A stretch of 50,600 bases of DNA. Origin: Candidatus Thorarchaeota archaeon. Lineage in GTDB: Archaea; Asgardarchaeota; Thorarchaeia; Thorarchaeales; Thorarchaeaceae. Position numbers and translations under genes: made by a program. Below are positions 9,244 through 18,125 of this stretch, piece by piece; the first letter of the stretch is position 1, and each line of letters starts with the position of its first letter. The stretch covers positions 1 through 50,600 of the forward strand of contig JAEORO010000008.1 of assembly GCA_016840855.1 (NCBI GenBank), in the 5' to 3' direction. Below the pieces are notes generated by a model. That model saw nothing but the letters and a program-made list of their open reading frames with translations. It had not been told where the DNA came from and ran no database searches.

Positions 9244-12168
9244 ATGATGACCAAGAAAAAAGAAAATACAGGTCTCAAAGGCAACCCACTCTGGTCACTT
9301 GGTTATGCCCTCACTTCAATCAAGAATTATAGAGTTCGCAACATTGGCATTGCATTGGTTCTTGCAATATGTGTGGCTGTCCCTACAACTATATTCGCTT
9401 GGACGAACACTGGTTCTCGTATGGCGGTTGAAACGTATTTTGATGAGAACTCGTACCAGTTCAGTATTCAAAATTCTCCAGGAGAATATGACTACTCGCA
9501 TCTATTTAATGCCCAAAACCTCATAATGTCTAGTCCGTACGCAGAGTATGCACATATCACTCCTAGCACCGTTGGTATATTGAGAATAGAAGGTATAACT
9601 CCAAACTGGGATGCATATGGCATAAACTGGCCCAACTATGAATATGGTGTCAAAGACAGTCGTGTAGTCATTGTTGATAATGAAATTCTTGATGTTTGGT
9701 CCAACGATATTGAAATTACAGGTAATAAAACACTAAATCCGGGTGAGGTTCTGGTATCTCGGCGATTCATAGAATTGGCAGAGGATATGATGCAACGGAC
9801 TTTGAGTGTTGACATTGAGCTTGATATCGGTTCTGAGATTAGTATAGACATTCTTCGCACATTCTATTATCCAGCACCAGGAATGCCATTTGATCCACTC
9901 CTACTTAATCGTTTGATTGTCAGAAATCTCACGATTGCAGGAATCTACGATTTCACGCGCCCCTCTGTTATCCTTGGATCCTTCTCGTCAATAAGTAGAG
10001 GTAACTATATTGTTTCATCTCCAACCAGCGTTTTGGGACTTACTGATTCCATACTGATCTTAAAAGATGATGTTGGAGCTGAATCTGTTCAAAGAATCAC
10101 TGATGAAGGATTCTTCTCTCCAGTTGAGTTTGTTCGTGGTTCAGTAGAAGGTCTCATTAAAGATGGAGTGACTAATGCAGCTCGAAACCTGCAAAACCTA
10201 AAGATACAGATTGAGGAAAGCGACGAGGTTCTATCTGTTTACGGTTTAGAGAATATTGAACGATTACAGACGCATATCTCTACATACCTCGCAAGTCAAG
10301 TTTTGATAATTCTCGCAATTCCAATAATGATTATGGGTTTGATGCTCACAATTTTTACATCAGAAACCTCTATTGCTCAACGAAAGGGTGAAATCAGCGC
10401 CCTCCGTGCAAAAGGCGCATCCTTCAACCAGATATTTTCTGCAGTTATCTGGGAGTCCCTTGTTTTATCAATACTAGGCCTATTTGCTGGTATTGGACTA
10501 TCACTCTTGGCTGCTCCATTAATGGGTTCTTCGACTGGCTTGTTGACATTCGATTCTGTTCGATACAGCATCTTCTTTTCAAAGATAATCATTCCACCAC
10601 ACGCCCTCGCCCTAGCTGCAACGATTGCACTTTTCCTCCCAGCAGCCTATCTCCTTCACGTTGCTCGGAGAATCGATGTGGCTGAGATCGGACAACCGAC
10701 TATACGGCTAACTTATGAGGTTCCTGAAGAAGTCAACATTTGGTACTATGTTTTGGGTCTTGGTGGTACACTCTCAATCCTACTCATAGTCCCAATTCTG
10801 TTCAATCCAGTTGGACGTATCGCATTTATTGAGATACTCGTTGCCACAGCATTACTATTCATTGCGTCCTATCTTGGCTCACGAGCCACACGACTAGTCA
10901 CAGCAAAAGCATCTGAAAGGATGAGTTGGTTATTGGGTGAGAAGAGATTATATCTCACCCAAAGCCTGAGAAGACGGAAAGGTCAGTTCATTCCTCTGTT
11001 AGTAATCCTGACATTGACACTCACTACAACAACAATGATGCTTATCCAGACAGCGAGCTTTGAAGACACAATTCAGAATGAGGCAATCTATGCTCTCGGC
11101 TGTGATATTCGTATTGAAATCCCAGAACAGCCTCTAAGCTGGGCTAATACAATTGAGGGGTACGGAGGTGTAGTGAGTGCGACTCCGGTTATCGAAGCGC
11201 TGTCCTATGTTGGATCGGAAGCAATCTATCTAGAGGGATTGGATATAAGCGACTATAGCGGGATGGGTTACTTTAGACCTTCCAGTTTCGTGAGTGGTTC
11301 TTCTGGTGAAACCTTGGCCGCTCTTGATGCTGTAGAGAATGGCATTATTATCAGCACATATCACATGAATCTCTGGAATGTTACACTTGGAGATACATTG
11401 ACTATCCGAGTTTCTGTAGTAGGTAGTATGATTGATGTCAATTTTGAAGTAGTTGGGATTATGACGAGTGCTCCGGGTTTTGGAATGGCGTCCACTCGTG
11501 ATCTTGGAGGTGTTCCATTTGGAGCTTACTTCGAGTTTCAACCTGGTCGAGGAGGTTTTGCCCTAGTCAATATCGATTATCTGAAGGACTCTGCTGGATA
11601 CACTACCTCGAAAGTCTTCTTTGTAGACACGACTTCAGTCACAGATGCAGCGGAACTGATTGAGGATGTCAGTGCAATTCCATACTCATCTGTCTATACG
11701 AGCGATACAATTGAGTTCGGCGCTGACACTGTTACAGGACTTTTCCTTGCTGGTATCGAAGGTCTTACCTTGTTCAGTTTCATAATGTGTGCGAGTATGG
11801 CGATAGCAGCAATTGCTCTCTTCTTGGGTTCTGCAGTATTAGAACGAGAACCTGAATATGCATTATTCCGTGCGATTGGAGGAACTAAGAAGCAGATAGT
11901 TGCACTTGTGTTTGGCGAGTTTGCAGGTAGCGTGCTAGCTACCGTACTTGCCAGTCTTATTCTTGGAGTATTATTTGGCTATACAATGGCTTTGCTAACA
12001 TTTGGAATATCCTCAGTGTGGCCAATTCTCCCAAAAGTTATGACGTTTCCACTCTTTGTCATGTTCCTTACAGTGGCACTCGAGTGTGTAGTAATGATTG
12101 TGACTTGTTACTTCCCAGCCAGAAGAGCTGGTAACACAAGTCCAGCTGATGTATTGAGAAATATGTGA
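9244..12168 (+). CDS. ABC transporter permease 2 (FtsX/MacB-like, 974 aa)
   Basis: This is a paralogue of the preceding permease with the same layout: a first membrane segment near residues 35-55, a large outer domain, central membrane segments around 350-550, a second outer domain at about 600-830 and three C-terminal membrane segments. Shared landmarks include FDENSYQF near the first membrane segment, EISALRAKGASFNQI, ALGCDIRIEI, SAPGFGMAS and PEYALFRAIGGTKKQI. The two permeases probably form a heterodimer, with a tandem duplication as origin. A GAGGTGAT site lies just before two consecutive ATGs (9244 and 9247). The second ATPase gene follows after 10 bases. Confidence 0.85.
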   Translation: MMTKKKENTGLKGNPLWSLGYALTSIKNYRVRNIGIALVLAICVAVPTTIFAWTNTGSRMAVETYFDENSYQFSIQNSPGEYDYSHLFNAQNLIMSSPYAEYAHITPSTVGILRIEGITPNWDAYGINWPNYEYGVKDSRVVIVDNEILDVWSNDIEITGNKTLNPGEVLVSRRFIELAEDMMQRTLSVDIELDIGSEISIDILRTFYYPAPGMPFDPLLLNRLIVRNLTIAGIYDFTRPSVILGSFSSISRGNYIVSSPTSVLGLTDSILILKDDVGAESVQRITDEGFFSPVEFVRGSVEGLIKDGVTNAARNLQNLKIQIEESDEVLSVYGLENIERLQTHISTYLASQVLIILAIPIMIMGLMLTIFTSETSIAQRKGEISALRAKGASFNQIFSAVIWESLVLSILGLFAGIGLSLLAAPLMGSSTGLLTFDSVRYSIFFSKIIIPPHALALAATIALFLPAAYLLHVARRIDVAEIGQPTIRLTYEVPEEVNIWYYVLGLGGTLSILLIVPILFNPVGRIAFIEILVATALLFIASYLGSRATRLVTAKASERMSWLLGEKRLYLTQSLRRRKGQFIPLLVILTLTLTTTTMMLIQTASFEDTIQNEAIYALGCDIRIEIPEQPLSWANTIEGYGGVVSATPVIEALSYVGSEAIYLEGLDISDYSGMGYFRPSSFVSGSSGETLAALDAVENGIIISTYHMNLWNVTLGDTLTIRVSVVGSMIDVNFEVVGIMTSAPGFGMASTRDLGGVPFGAYFEFQPGRGGFALVNIDYLKDSAGYTTSKVFFVDTTSVTDAAELIEDVSAIPYSSVYTSDTIEFGADTVTGLFLAGIEGLTLFSFIMCASMAIAAIALFLGSAVLEREPEYALFRAIGGTKKQIVALVFGEFAGSVLATVLASLILGVLFGYTMALLTFGISSVWPILPKVMTFPLFVMFLTVALECVVMIVTCYFPARRAGNTSPADVLRNM

Positions 12169-12178
12169 GGAAGTAGAA

Positions 12179-13210
12179 ATGAATACGACAATAGAATCCG
12201 AAGAAAGACTCGACCTCTACAGTGAACTGCCAGATGATGTAGTAGTCAGTGTAAATGACTGTTACAAAATATACAAGGCGCAGGAATTGGAAGTGGTCGC
12301 TCTCAGTGGTGTGTCTCTCCAAATTCTTGAAGGCAAGATAATGGCAGTCGTGGGCCCGAGCGGGTCTGGTAAGACAACCCTGATCAATGTGATAGGCGGT
12401 ATAACAAAAGCCACTGTTGGTAAAGTGTATTGGGCTAATCTAAGGACAGACATCACAAAACTAAGTGAGAAGATACTTACTGAAGCCAGACGGAATTTCA
12501 TTGGATTCCATTTCCAGCTGAACAATCTACTCCCGCATCTTAATGCTTGGCAAAATATCGAGCTTGCAGCAAGGATTGCTGGTGTTCCTAGACAAATTCG
12601 GAAAGAGCGAGTAAACAGACTCATCAAGCTTGTCGGACTTGAAGAACGAAAGCGTAACAAAGCCACCACACTCAGTGGGGGTGAGAAGTCACGGGTAGCA
12701 ATTGCTAGCGCGCTCGTTAACCTCATAGATACTGAAGGAAAAGGCCTTGTCTTGTGTGATGAACCAACCGGTGATCTGGACCCTGAAACTGGTGAACGAA
12801 TACTCGATTTGTTCCAAGAGCTTAACGAAACTATTGGGACATCATTCTTCATCGTCACCCACAGTCAGCAAGTAGCTTCTAAAGCTGACATCACGGTTGA
12901 GCTCCGTGATGGAGTTATCTCTGGTTTTCATCAAGCGGGAATTGATCTCGACATGCTTGACACAACTAGAATCGTCCGTTTGGATGATAAACACAGGTTG
13001 CCCATGCCTACAGACTTGCTGGATATCGCTGGCAACCCAAGGGAGTTCAAGCTTAACTACAGGGATAATAAGTTCATCTTGGAGCCTCAAACAGGTGAAG
13101 TTGTTAATCAAATGCGAGAGAAAAAGGTCAGGATTTGCCGAGTTTGCGGTTCAGATATTCCTGCTGGCAAATTCATCTGTCCGAACTGTGGTAGTCAAGT
13201 CACAGTGTAG
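12179..13210 (+). CDS. ABC transporter ATPase 2 with C-terminal zinc ribbon
   Basis: This 343-residue ATPase has Walker A GPSGSGKTT (about residue 60), Q-loop FHFQLNNLLPHL, signature LSGGEKSRVAIASAL, Walker B LVLCDEPTGDLD and switch VTHSQ. The ABC core ends around residue 240. The remaining hundred residues form an extension that finishes in a zinc ribbon, CRVCGSDIPAGKFICPNCGS. LolD/MacB ATPases normally stop near 230-250 residues, so the tail is an addition. It ends the four-gene operon started by ATPase 1 and is convergent with the Toprim gene, with an 8-base gap. A heterodimer with ATPase 1 is inferred, not shown. Confidence 0.87.
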   Translation: MNTTIESEERLDLYSELPDDVVVSVNDCYKIYKAQELEVVALSGVSLQILEGKIMAVVGPSGSGKTTLINVIGGITKATVGKVYWANLRTDITKLSEKILTEARRNFIGFHFQLNNLLPHLNAWQNIELAARIAGVPRQIRKERVNRLIKLVGLEERKRNKATTLSGGEKSRVAIASALVNLIDTEGKGLVLCDEPTGDLDPETGERILDLFQELNETIGTSFFIVTHSQQVASKADITVELRDGVISGFHQAGIDLDMLDTTRIVRLDDKHRLPMPTDLLDIAGNPREFKLNYRDNKFILEPQTGEVVNQMREKKVRICRVCGSDIPAGKFICPNCGSQVTV

Positions 13211-13218
13211 TATCAAAC

Positions 13219-13716
13219 TCAATAACGGCTCGGTTCTGGCGAGTCACTTCTCTTGAATAGAGAAACAAGCTGTTCGATACAAATCCAGGTGTCCATGTAT
13301 TTGCGTATGATACGTCGTTCTCTTTTCAAAGTCTTGACTCCACTCAGCTGTAACTCTTTGTCGATGAGCTTGTGGATTTCCCTGCCTTTCTTATCAAAAT
13401 CTGTAAGGATTAATACCTGTCCATCCTTTCCTGCCTTGGCAACTATTTCCTCTACCAGTTTATACCTAGGTAGTCTGGTCTGAGTTTTAATTATAGGCGC
13501 TTTGAGACCTAGACTTCGAAGCACAGTCGCATCTCGTTTTCCCTCGACGATGACAAGTAAATTTTGGTATTTTGAATCAAGTGTTTCTATGGTTTCAATC
13601 AGAGCTCTTTCATTCTCAGTCAGTCTTCTAGACTGTCTGAGTTCAATAGCCGCGGTTCTAGCAATCTCAGCTTTCCCGCGCAACGAATCATTGTTCTCTT
13701 CGGTCAATTGTGACAC
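13219..13716 (-). CDS. Toprim domain protein
   Basis: This is a 165-residue protein with a helical N-terminus of about 50 residues and a Toprim fold: LLVIVEGKRDATVLRSLG gives the catalytic glutamate, and LILTDFDKKGREI gives the D-x-D. Small archaeal Toprim proteins of this kind resemble RNase M5/UPF0292-type nucleases, so a nuclease or primase-like phosphotransfer role on RNA or DNA is likely but unproven. The start is GTG (13714-13716). It lies 10 bases downstream of the alcohol dehydrogenase gene on the same strand and probably shares its promoter. Confidence 0.8.
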   Translation of the reverse strand: MSQLTEENNDSLRGKAEIARTAAIELRQSRRLTENERALIETIETLDSKYQNLLVIVEGKRDATVLRSLGLKAPIIKTQTRLPRYKLVEEIVAKAGKDGQVLILTDFDKKGREIHKLIDKELQLSGVKTLKRERRIIRKYMDTWICIEQLVSLFKRSDSPEPSRY

Positions 13717-13726
13717 CGGACATAGA

Positions 13727-14770
13727 TTATGGTGTTATCGCTACCTTCATACTTTGCCCTTCATTCATTAGTTCCAATGCTTCTCTGATTCTCTCTAATT
13801 TCATCTCGTGCGATATTAGAAGTTCTGTGTTTACATCTCCTGCAATGATGAGTTTGAGTGCTTGGTCCACATGTCTCGGTTTTAGGTGAAAGACCCCTTT
13901 AATTGTCAGCTGACCATAATGAAATCTCACTGTGTCTACTTCGAACTTAGTTCCTGAAGCAGCGCCTCCAAATAGGACGGTAGTCCCAGCATCTCGTGTC
14001 ATCTCTACTGCTTGTTCCCAGGTCTGAGGTATACCCACTGCTTCAATAACAACATCCGCACCAAAACCGGAGGTTTCTTGCTTGACTCGTTCTACTGGGT
14101 TCTCTTTCGATGGATCAATGATTATGTCTGCTCCAGCTTTCTTTGCGATATCTCTCCGAAGTTCTGCAAGGTCTGCAGCTATCACAGTAGAAGCACCATG
14201 TTTCTTTGCCAACATAATCAACATCTGTCCGATGGGACCAGCTCCGATGACTGCAACAGTGTCTCCCAGTTTAATGTTGGACTCCTCAATTCCATGAACA
14301 ACACATGCCAATGGCTCTGTGAGTGCTGCATCTCGAAAAGCAAGTGATTCAGGAATCTGATGGGTGTTCCACCTGACTACCGGTGCTGGAACTCGGATGT
14401 ACTCCGCAAAAGCTCCGTTTACAAGGCTGTCTTTCAGACTGGCGCAAAGATTTGGCATGTCCCGTTTACAAAAGAAACAATCACCACAGGGAGCTGAGTT
14501 AGTAGCAACAACTCGCATTCCAGATTCGAAGTCCTTCACGCCTTCCCCTACTTCTTCAATGGTTCCTGCATATTCATGGCCAAAGAGGGCTGGAGTGTGT
14601 TTGATCAAAATTGGATGTCCTCTTTTGTAAGTCTTAACATCAGTTCCACATGTCAATGCTGTACCAACTTTGACCAATAGTTCTCCTGGACCAATCTCAG
14701 GTATATCGGTTTCTTCATACCGAACATCACCGATATCATAGTACATTGCAGCCTTCATCTTGCGAAACAT
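13727..14770 (-). CDS. Zinc-dependent medium-chain alcohol/polyol dehydrogenase
   Basis: This 347-residue enzyme belongs to the medium-chain dehydrogenase family. The catalytic zinc site is readable from TCGTDVKTYKRGHP and LFGHEYAG; the structural zinc site is CGDCFFCKRDMPNLC. The nucleotide fold begins VAVIGAGPIGQM near residue 170, with a downstream acidic residue (ADLAELRR) that hints at NAD rather than NADP. It resembles sorbitol or threonine dehydrogenases, but the substrate is uncertain. ATGs at 14770 and 14758 are both possible starts; the shorter form begins MKAAMYY as most relatives do. The OsmC gene diverges from the same promoter region. Confidence 0.85.
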   Translation of the reverse strand: MFRKMKAAMYYDIGDVRYEETDIPEIGPGELLVKVGTALTCGTDVKTYKRGHPILIKHTPALFGHEYAGTIEEVGEGVKDFESGMRVVATNSAPCGDCFFCKRDMPNLCASLKDSLVNGAFAEYIRVPAPVVRWNTHQIPESLAFRDAALTEPLACVVHGIEESNIKLGDTVAVIGAGPIGQMLIMLAKKHGASTVIAADLAELRRDIAKKAGADIIIDPSKENPVERVKQETSGFGADVVIEAVGIPQTWEQAVEMTRDAGTTVLFGGAASGTKFEVDTVRFHYGQLTIKGVFHLKPRHVDQALKLIIAGDVNTELLISHEMKLERIREALELMNEGQSMKVAITP

Positions 14771-14803
14771 GAGCCAATTCCCAAAGCAATGTTTCCTAGT
14801 CTG

Positions 14804-14809
14804 TTTAAA
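14804..14809. promoter_or_regulatory. Bidirectional TATA-like box TTTAAA
   Basis: The palindromic TTTAAA lies 25 bases before the ATG at 14834 on the plus strand and 34 bases before the ATG at 14770 on the minus strand. One box could therefore serve both the OsmC gene and the dehydrogenase gene, with at least the OsmC transcript nearly leaderless. Confidence 0.4.
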
Positions 14810-14833
14810 TCACTTCCTGAGTGTCTAACCACA

Positions 14834-15331
14834 ATGCTTAATCACAATGAACCAAAGCCTGAGAATGGGCGGACTGTCATGCGAGTCAAGTCAAAATATC
14901 CAGAGCACATGGAGTATCAAGCAACAAGCGTGTGGGATGGAAAGACTGGTGGAACAATCACTGTTAGTGATGGCCACCAAATTGAATACGACACTCCAAA
15001 GAGGTATGCTGGACGCGGAGAGGGTATCTGTCCCGATGAGATTTTTGTTTCATCAATACTTGGATGCCTGAATAATACCTTCTTGGATTTTCAACGTCGA
15101 TTCGAAATGAATCTTAAATCTCTCAAGTTGCAGGGGACAGCATCTGCAAAATTTGACGGAGAGGGCTACAAGATTACTGGATTCAAAGTGTCTGGTGAGG
15201 TTATTGTTGGTGAAGATGAGCTCGAGACAGGAAAACGTTGTGTAGAGCTAATGAAGAAGTTCTGTCATATAACTCGAACAATAAAAGATTGTATCCCTTT
15301 TGAGTATGCAATTTCAGTTTTTGAAGAATGA
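14834..15331 (+). CDS. OsmC family protein
   Basis: This is a 165-residue protein of the OsmC/Ohr family, which reduces organic hydroperoxides or acts on related thiol substrates. The family cysteines are visible as SSILGCLNNTF (about residue 75) and KKFCHITRTIKDC (about residue 145). The N-terminal strand VWDGKTGGTITVSDGHQI is typical. I chose the ATG at 14834 because a TTTAAA box sits 25 bases upstream; an in-frame start at 14789 would lie upstream of that box, and an ATG at 14879 is the other option. It diverges from the alcohol dehydrogenase. Confidence 0.82.
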   Translation: MLNHNEPKPENGRTVMRVKSKYPEHMEYQATSVWDGKTGGTITVSDGHQIEYDTPKRYAGRGEGICPDEIFVSSILGCLNNTFLDFQRRFEMNLKSLKLQGTASAKFDGEGYKITGFKVSGEVIVGEDELETGKRCVELMKKFCHITRTIKDCIPFEYAISVFEE

Positions 15332-15332
15332 G

Positions 15333-15824
15333 TCATGTTTCAAGTTTTTTCATCAGTTCCGCAATTCTTGACATGTATTCCTCAATGTTTGTCCATTGCC
15401 CGCCTTGAAAGAAGACGCTTTTACAGTATTTACATAGCCAGAACTCAGTGTAGTAGTTAAATGTCTGCTCTGGCACAAGCCCTTCTATTCGTTGTTTCTC
15501 GTCATTCTTGATATGAGTCAAGATACCATTGCATTTCGTACATCGTGATTTGGCTGGATCTGCATCTGGTTTGATTCCAAATTTCAAGAAGACGCTTGCA
15601 ATCTCTTCATCGACACTTCCTCTTACTAGCATGAATTCAAGTCCTGCGTCCTCTGCTCGTCTTGCTAGAATAGCATCCGAAGTCAATAGAATTCTGCTTT
15701 GTTCTTTTGCTATTCGTATGAGCTCATCATCATGCAACTGGGTGGAATAGAATGTATCATTGCCTGTGAGTCGTAACCAGGCTGCCAGCTTTCCTAACAT
15801 TGCATCTACAATGAACATCATCAT
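15333..15824 (-). CDS. Mut7-C RNase domain protein with zinc ribbon
   Basis: This 163-residue protein matches the Mut7-C (DUF82) family: a PIN-like nuclease domain with FIVDAMLGKLAAWLRLTG at the N-terminus and LLTSDAILARRA in the middle, followed by a C-terminal zinc ribbon with CTKCNG and CKYCKS. The aspartates of VDAML and TSD are the presumed metal-binding residues. An RNase role is predicted from the PIN-like fold. Three ATGs are stacked at the start after a GGTGAC site, and the gene overlaps the end of the amidohydrolase gene by 4 bases, indicating translational coupling. Confidence 0.82.
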   Translation of the reverse strand: MMMFIVDAMLGKLAAWLRLTGNDTFYSTQLHDDELIRIAKEQSRILLTSDAILARRAEDAGLEFMLVRGSVDEEIASVFLKFGIKPDADPAKSRCTKCNGILTHIKNDEKQRIEGLVPEQTFNYYTEFWLCKYCKSVFFQGGQWTNIEEYMSRIAELMKKLET

Positions 15825-16726
15825 GAAGTGTCACCAAAAATAAGATGTTCTGCATTTCTCCACATGACTCTCTCAATCTCATCCTCTCTGATTTGCTTGT
15901 ATCCTTGATCTAAAAGCTCTGAAGGAATCTGAAGTCCGGTGAAGAATGTGACCCATTTCTTTAGGGACATTGTGTATTCGAACAGCGGAAAATCACTCCC
16001 AAAGTGCATACGATTGGGGAACACTCTCAATATCTTAGCATCAGCAATCATCTGGTACAGTTTCATTGGGACTGTAGCTGCAAAGCTCTGCCAACCAGAA
16101 ACATCAACCGATACGTTTGGATTCTTTGAGGCAATCATCAGCGTTTCATCTTGCCATGGATACCCTACATGAGCAAGTACTATTTTCAGATCTGGAAAGT
16201 CTGCAGCAACTCTATCTACATAGACGGGTCTGGCATATTTTACGTGTTTGTGTCTTGGAGTGAATCCTTGGTGTATAATAATTGGTATATCCAAGTCAGC
16301 ACAAAGCTTGTAATATGGATCAAACTCTTTATCGTCTGGATAGAACCCATTTGGTGGATACATCTTCCATCCTCTGCATCCCTTCTCTTTCACTGCACGC
16401 TCTAATTCTTTCAGTCCTACGTCTCCTCTTCTTGGATCAAGTCCAACAAATGTCATTATGTTCGGATCATCTTGTACCTCTTTGGCATGCCAATCGGTCT
16501 TCTCTGTCAACGATAATGGCATTTTTTGGTGAAATCCACTATCAATGGGAAGAATGACTGCCCTCTCGATTCCACTTTCATTCATTGCCTTTCGAAGAGT
16601 TTCAATTGTAGAGTCAAGGACCGGCTCGACGCCCAATCTTTCAGCAGCAACGAGGCGTGATTCCCTATCTCTCTCGCTGATGATATCCCTTGACCAAGTA
16701 TGAGTATGAATATCAATTACTTTCAA
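15821..16726 (-). CDS. Amidohydrolase 2 family metal-dependent hydrolase
   Basis: This 301-residue TIM-barrel hydrolase begins with the metal-binding motif IDIHTHTW. Further ligand-like positions are IIIHQGFTPRH near the middle, IVLAHVGYPWQ, and HFGSDFPLFEY near the C-terminus, where the aspartate is the usual last ligand. The family hydrolyses or decarboxylates diverse cyclic or carboxylated substrates; nothing here identifies the substrate. It lies 11 bases downstream of the PHP gene and overlaps the Mut7-C gene by 4 bases, in a four-gene operon on the minus strand. Confidence 0.83.
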   Translation of the reverse strand: MKVIDIHTHTWSRDIISERDRESRLVAAERLGVEPVLDSTIETLRKAMNESGIERAVILPIDSGFHQKMPLSLTEKTDWHAKEVQDDPNIMTFVGLDPRRGDVGLKELERAVKEKGCRGWKMYPPNGFYPDDKEFDPYYKLCADLDIPIIIHQGFTPRHKHVKYARPVYVDRVAADFPDLKIVLAHVGYPWQDETLMIASKNPNVSVDVSGWQSFAATVPMKLYQMIADAKILRVFPNRMHFGSDFPLFEYTMSLKKWVTFFTGLQIPSELLDQGYKQIREDEIERVMWRNAEHLIFGDTS

Positions 16727-16737
16727 GCAATCCCCTT

Positions 16738-17583
16738 CTAAATCTCATCATGAACTCTTTCGAGGTTTTCAACAACCTCGATTGAAACAGTGACTCCTCC
16801 AAGCTCCGTATAATGGATTGTTCCATGATAATCGCTTCCTCCAGTCTGAATGATATCTAAATCCTTGATAATCTCTCTCACCTCATCAGATGATCGATGT
16901 ATACCCAAGAAACTATAATCATAATCTACCTCAATACCCAAAAGCCCTACGTTCATGAGGGTTTGTATGAACGATAGCAAGTCTTGAACTCTGATAGTCA
17001 ATGGATGTGCCAGAACTGGCACGGCGCTGACTGACCTCAGGAGTTTGGTTGCTTCTAGTGCTGGCATTCGTTCTTTTTTCACATATCCTGGCTTATCATG
17101 GGCTAGATATTTTTGAAATGCTTCTTGTGTGGAACCAACAAATCCTTTCTTGACCAATAGCTGGGCAACATGAGGCCTTCCAGGACTTGAAACACCTACG
17201 ATGTCATCATAGAGTTCGTCTATGGAGATGTCAAGTCCCAAATCATTCAGTTTTTGAATCATCTTTGGAAGTCGGTTGTGTCTTGACGCTCTCAGATATT
17301 CCAATCTGTCGTTAAGAGGTTTGGAGTCAAGAGGCACGAAATACCCTAGTATATGGACCTCTCTACCTTCGTACTCAGCACTAATTTCAAGCCCTGAAAT
17401 ACGTTTCAAATCGTCTGATGCTTCAGCTCCCATGAGTTCTTGTATCCCATCAAGTGAGTCGTGGTCAGTTAGTGCAATACATCCAAGTTTCATTGCATCA
17501 GCTTTTCTGACCAGTTCTGATGGCGAATCACTTCCATCGGAAGCTGAGGAATGAATATGGAGGTCAGCACGGGCTCTCACCAT
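16738..17583 (-). CDS. PHP domain phosphoesterase (YciV/RNase AM-like)
   Basis: This 281-residue PHP protein shows ADLHIHSSASDGSDSPSELV at the N-terminus, IALTDHDSLDGI next, ILGYFVP, VLAHPLTI near residue 190 and a final GGSDYHG. These are the histidine and aspartate ligands of the trinuclear metal site of PHP phosphoesterases. The layout resembles the YciV type, which acts on 3',5'-bisphosphonucleotides and 5' RNA ends. The first 20 bases overlap the end of the YkgJ-type gene, and the amidohydrolase gene follows after 11 bases. Confidence 0.87.
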   Translation of the reverse strand: MVRARADLHIHSSASDGSDSPSELVRKADAMKLGCIALTDHDSLDGIQELMGAEASDDLKRISGLEISAEYEGREVHILGYFVPLDSKPLNDRLEYLRASRHNRLPKMIQKLNDLGLDISIDELYDDIVGVSSPGRPHVAQLLVKKGFVGSTQEAFQKYLAHDKPGYVKKERMPALEATKLLRSVSAVPVLAHPLTIRVQDLLSFIQTLMNVGLLGIEVDYDYSFLGIHRSSDEVREIIKDLDIIQTGGSDYHGTIHYTELGGVTVSIEVVENLERVHDEI

Positions 17584-17980
17584 GAGCAGCCTCCCACTGT
17601 AGTGTTTCTACAAGTCTTCGAACTTTGTGGCAAATCTTTCGTATTTCCTCACGAGATACGGTCTCACCTGATGGACAATCTTTATCGATAATGCACTTCC
17701 TTTTTCTCGCATCATAAATGATTGGATAGTATTTACAGCCTTCAGGTCTATTCTCGTAAATGCGACATAGTTTCGTTTTAGGGTCATAGAAGAAGCAGAT
17801 TCCATTTACATTTCTGAGTTCGCAGAATCCTGCATTCACGCGTACCATGAAGTCTTTTCTATTGTAACCCAATGCTTCAATCCTTTCAACATCTTCTCTT
17901 GTCAAGGTCATCTCAGTTTCAGTACAGCAGAAACGCACCTCTTCACAAGATCCGTCGTGGTTGCAAATAAAGGGGGTCAA
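17564..17980 (-). CDS. YkgJ-type cysteine cluster protein
   Basis: This is a 138-residue protein with a CxxxC-type cluster: CEEVRFCC at the N-terminus, then GFCELRNVNGICFFYDPKTK, LCRIYENRPEGCKYYP and CIIDKDCPSG. This is the YkgJ/UPF0153 pattern, thought to bind zinc or an Fe-S centre; its function is unknown. The start is a TTG at 17978-17980 with GGAG about 11 bases upstream. It appears to be the first gene of the operon continuing to the PHP, amidohydrolase and Mut7-C genes. Confidence 0.78.
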   Translation of the reverse strand: MTPFICNHDGSCEEVRFCCTETEMTLTREDVERIEALGYNRKDFMVRVNAGFCELRNVNGICFFYDPKTKLCRIYENRPEGCKYYPIIYDARKRKCIIDKDCPSGETVSREEIRKICHKVRRLVETLQWEAAHGESPC

Positions 17981-18125
17981 AGTATCTTATGCTCCTAGTG
18001 CATCGGTCAGATTGCGGTTTAATGGGTCATCACGCAGATGAGTCGTTCACCATCCCTACTTCATCATCATCCCGACAATGATGAAATAGCTGGTGCTAGG
18101 CTAAATATGCTTTCCAAAGATGAAA

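Noticed and set aside
12262-12858. 198-codon minus-strand frame
   Set aside because: It lies wholly within ABC ATPase 2, whose motifs are unmistakable; the shadow is Ser/Arg/Leu-rich with no recognisable domain.
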